7,857 nt of DNA from Candidatus Nitrosopumilus sp. Its GTDB lineage: Archaea; Thermoproteota; Nitrososphaeria; Nitrososphaerales; Nitrosopumilaceae. The stretch's first letter is position 1, and every line of letters begins with the position of its first letter. Below are positions 6,229 through 7,857 of this stretch, piece by piece. Where the stretch lies: NCBI GenBank assembly GCA_029863665.1, contig JAOTUX010000041.1:1-7857 (forward strand), in the 5' to 3' direction. The position numbers and the translations under genes were made by a program. The notes below the pieces were generated by a model. It worked only from the letters and a program-made list of their open reading frames with translations. It was not told the origin of the DNA and ran no database searches.

Positions 6229-7072
6229 AAACTTCAGCCTTTTTGTTACTAACTTTTGAAACAATTACATTTCCTTCTAATGTTGAAAATATTTTTTTGA
6301 TGTTGGCTTCATTTTCTTTTTTTGTTATTGTTGCTATTGATGGCCCGTTTCCAGAAATTGATGCTCCTAGTGCGCCTTTTTCAATTAAATTTATAATTAT
6401 TTTTGAATCTGAATTTAAGATGTATGTGGTAGCTAATCCATTAATGATCATTGCTTCCCAATAATTTGTTTTTCTTGCTAACTCCCATGCGTTTTCAAAT
6501 ACTGATGAGAGAATTTTAAGATTTTTTAAGTTTCCTCTTTTTCTATTTTTTGGAATAAATATTATTGCTATTAAATTAGAAGGACCTTTTTCAAAATGAA
6601 TCCTTTTCTTTTTTGCATTGTCTGTGACATTGAATCCTCCATAATAACATGAACAAGCATCATCGTATGCTCCTGTGATACTTACATTGGATTCAATTGA
6701 TGCGTCAACTCCTGCCAGCAAAATTTGTTGATCTGTGTATTTTGGTTTAAAAATTTTTGCGCATGCTAATGCCACTGCAGATGAAATCGCACTTGAACTT
6801 TTGAGTCCATATCCGGTAGGAATTTCTGAATTAAGTGTAATTATAATTTTATTTTGTTCTAAATATTTTTTTGAAACAATTTTTTCAACTGTTTTGTTAA
6901 TTAGACGTGAACTGAGACTTTTGTTTTCTGATTTAATAACAATTCCTTTACCTTGACTTGTTTCAACTATTGCTTCTACCTTTAATGAAATTCCTAGAGT
7001 TGCTCCTTTTTGATTGGCTATTGCATTTACTAGTGAAATTGCTCCATGTACTGTAGCCTTTACTTTTGTCAT
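6218..7072 (-). CDS. Archaeal shikimate kinase (GHMP kinase family)
   Basis: This enzyme phosphorylates shikimate to shikimate 3-phosphate with ATP. The 284-residue protein is of the GHMP (homoserine/mevalonate kinase) superfamily, not the P-loop fold of bacterial AroK/AroL; this replacement is typical of archaea. Evidence includes the phosphate-binding motif PTGYGLKSSSA (85-95), the GAYDDAC segment (134-140) with likely catalytic Asp137, and the C-terminal glycine-rich GASISGNGPSIA (236-247). The start is the ATG at 7070-7072, which shares one base with the aroE TGA (TGATG), a classic coupled junction; the TTG one codon earlier is not needed. The 3' end overlaps aroA by 11 bases. Position between aroE and aroA fixes the substrate as shikimate with good confidence. 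Confidence 0.93.
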   Translation of the reverse strand: MTKVKATVHGAISLVNAIANQKGATLGISLKVEAIVETSQGKGIVIKSENKSLSSRLINKTVEKIVSKKYLEQNKIIITLNSEIPTGYGLKSSSAISSAVALACAKIFKPKYTDQQILLAGVDASIESNVSITGAYDDACSCYYGGFNVTDNAKKKRIHFEKGPSNLIAIIFIPKNRKRGNLKNLKILSSVFENAWELARKTNYWEAMIINGLATTYILNSDSKIIINLIEKGALGASISGNGPSIATITKKENEANIKKIFSTLEGNVIVSKVSNKKAEVYEL

Positions 7073-7857
7073 CAAAACCCTCCTAACAACGCTTTTTTCA
7101 TGGCATTATAAGGTGCTTCCATGCCGTGCCAAATTTCAAATGCCCTTGTCGCTTGACCTAAAAGCATTTCATATCCAAAAATTATGATTGCTTTTTTTTC
7201 TTTTGCTTTTTTTATAAAATCTGTATTTATTGGTCTGTATACAATATCATAAACTATTGTTTTTTCATTAATGGATTCCAAAGAAATTGGACTTGGTTCG
7301 TTTTTTAGTCCTATTGATGTTGCATTGACAATAATATCATAATTACCTGCTAAATCCTTAACATCTTCAATTTTTATTACATTTACACTTAATCCAATTT
7401 TTTTTGCAAATTCTGACAATTTATTGGCATTCTCTAATGTTCTATTTGCAATGGTTATGCTTTCTGCTTTTTCTTTTGCAAACCCTGCAACTATTGCTCT
7501 TGCTGCCCCTCCAGCTCCTAAGAGAAGTATTTTTTTCTTTTTAATGTCTAGTTGTTTTTTCTTTAAAGGTTCTAGAAAACCATCCATATCTGTATTGTAT
7601 CCTTTAAGAACTCCATCCTTGTTTGTAACTGTGTTTACTGCGCCAATTAGACTGCATGACTCATCCATCTTATCAAGATATTTCATCATTTCTACTTTAT
7701 GAGGAATGGTTACATTAAATCCTGTAATCTTAATTTTTTTAAGCCCTTCAATTCCTTCTGCTAATTCTTCTTTGGGAATTCTATATGCAATATATGAACA
7801 GTTTAAATTTAATTCTCTAAATACTGCACTGTGAATATTTGGAGATAATGAATGATC
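7072..7857 (-). CDS. aroE: Shikimate dehydrogenase, N-terminus cut by window edge
   Basis: AroE reduces 3-dehydroshikimate to shikimate, usually with NADPH. The frame is open to the last base, giving 261 residues; about 10-15 N-terminal residues are missing. The Met at 7689 is internal. Numbering from the edge, SLSP (3-6) is the substrate-binding serine block and NVTIPHK (48-54) carries catalytic Lys54. GAVNT (72-76) and GYNTD (86-90) with Asp90 complete the active site. GAGGAARA (114-121) is the nucleotide-binding loop, followed by ANRT (137-140), the NRT signature associated with NADP(H) preference. NATSIGL (178-184) and GYEMLLGQA (228-236) close the domain. The stop (TGA, 7072-7074) overlaps the kinase ATG by one base. 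Upstream genes are outside the window. Confidence 0.95.
   Translation of the reverse strand, partial: DHSLSPNIHSAVFRELNLNCSYIAYRIPKEELAEGIEGLKKIKITGFNVTIPHKVEMMKYLDKMDESCSLIGAVNTVTNKDGVLKGYNTDMDGFLEPLKKKQLDIKKKKILLLGAGGAARAIVAGFAKEKAESITIANRTLENANKLSEFAKKIGLSVNVIKIEDVKDLAGNYDIIVNATSIGLKNEPSPISLESINEKTIVYDIVYRPINTDFIKKAKEKKAIIIFGYEMLLGQATRAFEIWHGMEAPYNAMKKALLGGF

Noticed and set aside
6229..6264. TTG start giving aroA 12 more residues
   Set aside because: It would deepen the overlap with the kinase gene, and the ATG at 6228 gives a standard EPSP synthase N-terminus.
7424..7702. + strand open frame opposite aroE
   Set aside because: It is antisense to well-conserved AroE motifs; a low-complexity Phe/Ser-rich shadow.

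Overview
The window looks like chromosome of a low-GC archaeon, most likely an ammonia-oxidising Nitrososphaerota (Thaumarchaeota) of the Nitrosopumilus type. The grounds are the archaeal GHMP-family shikimate kinase in place of the bacterial P-loop AroK, G+C of about one third by eye, genes with weak or no Shine-Dalgarno sequences, a TATA-like box about 27 bases before the aroC start, and an unusual chorismate mutase-aminotransferase fusion next to a stand-alone TyrA. The lineage is inferred from gene content, not from a marker gene.

Layout: the + strand opens with the 3' part of thiC (1-921). It converges with, and overlaps by 18 bases, the last gene of a long minus-strand block. Read in its own direction from the right edge, that block is aroE (cut by the window edge), archaeal shikimate kinase, aroA, a 330-base gap, aroC, the chorismate mutase-aminotransferase fusion, tyrA and a Nudix hydrolase. 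Junctions inside the block are very tight: TGATG at aroE/kinase, an 11-base overlap at kinase/aroA, 2-base gaps at aroC/fusion and fusion/tyrA, and 5 bases before the Nudix gene. The gene order copies the biochemical order: 3-dehydroshikimate to shikimate, shikimate 3-phosphate, EPSP, chorismate, prephenate, a transamination, then the TyrA dehydrogenation toward tyrosine. The earlier steps (DHQ synthase, DHQ dehydratase) would be expected beyond the right edge. No prephenate dehydratase for phenylalanine is present here.

The only real non-coding stretch is 4630-4959, between aroA and aroC. It holds an AT-rich part with inverted repeats and a likely aroC promoter. It also holds a GC-rich, strongly foldable element (4841-4924) followed by a T-tract. 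The G:U pairs and the T-tract both point to a + strand transcript, so I call it a candidate stand-alone structured RNA of unknown family. This is the most interesting item in the window. Second is the chorismate mutase-aminotransferase fusion, whose mutase half keeps all seven active-site residues of the E. coli AroQ domain. I see no mobile element, CRISPR array, tRNA or rRNA.
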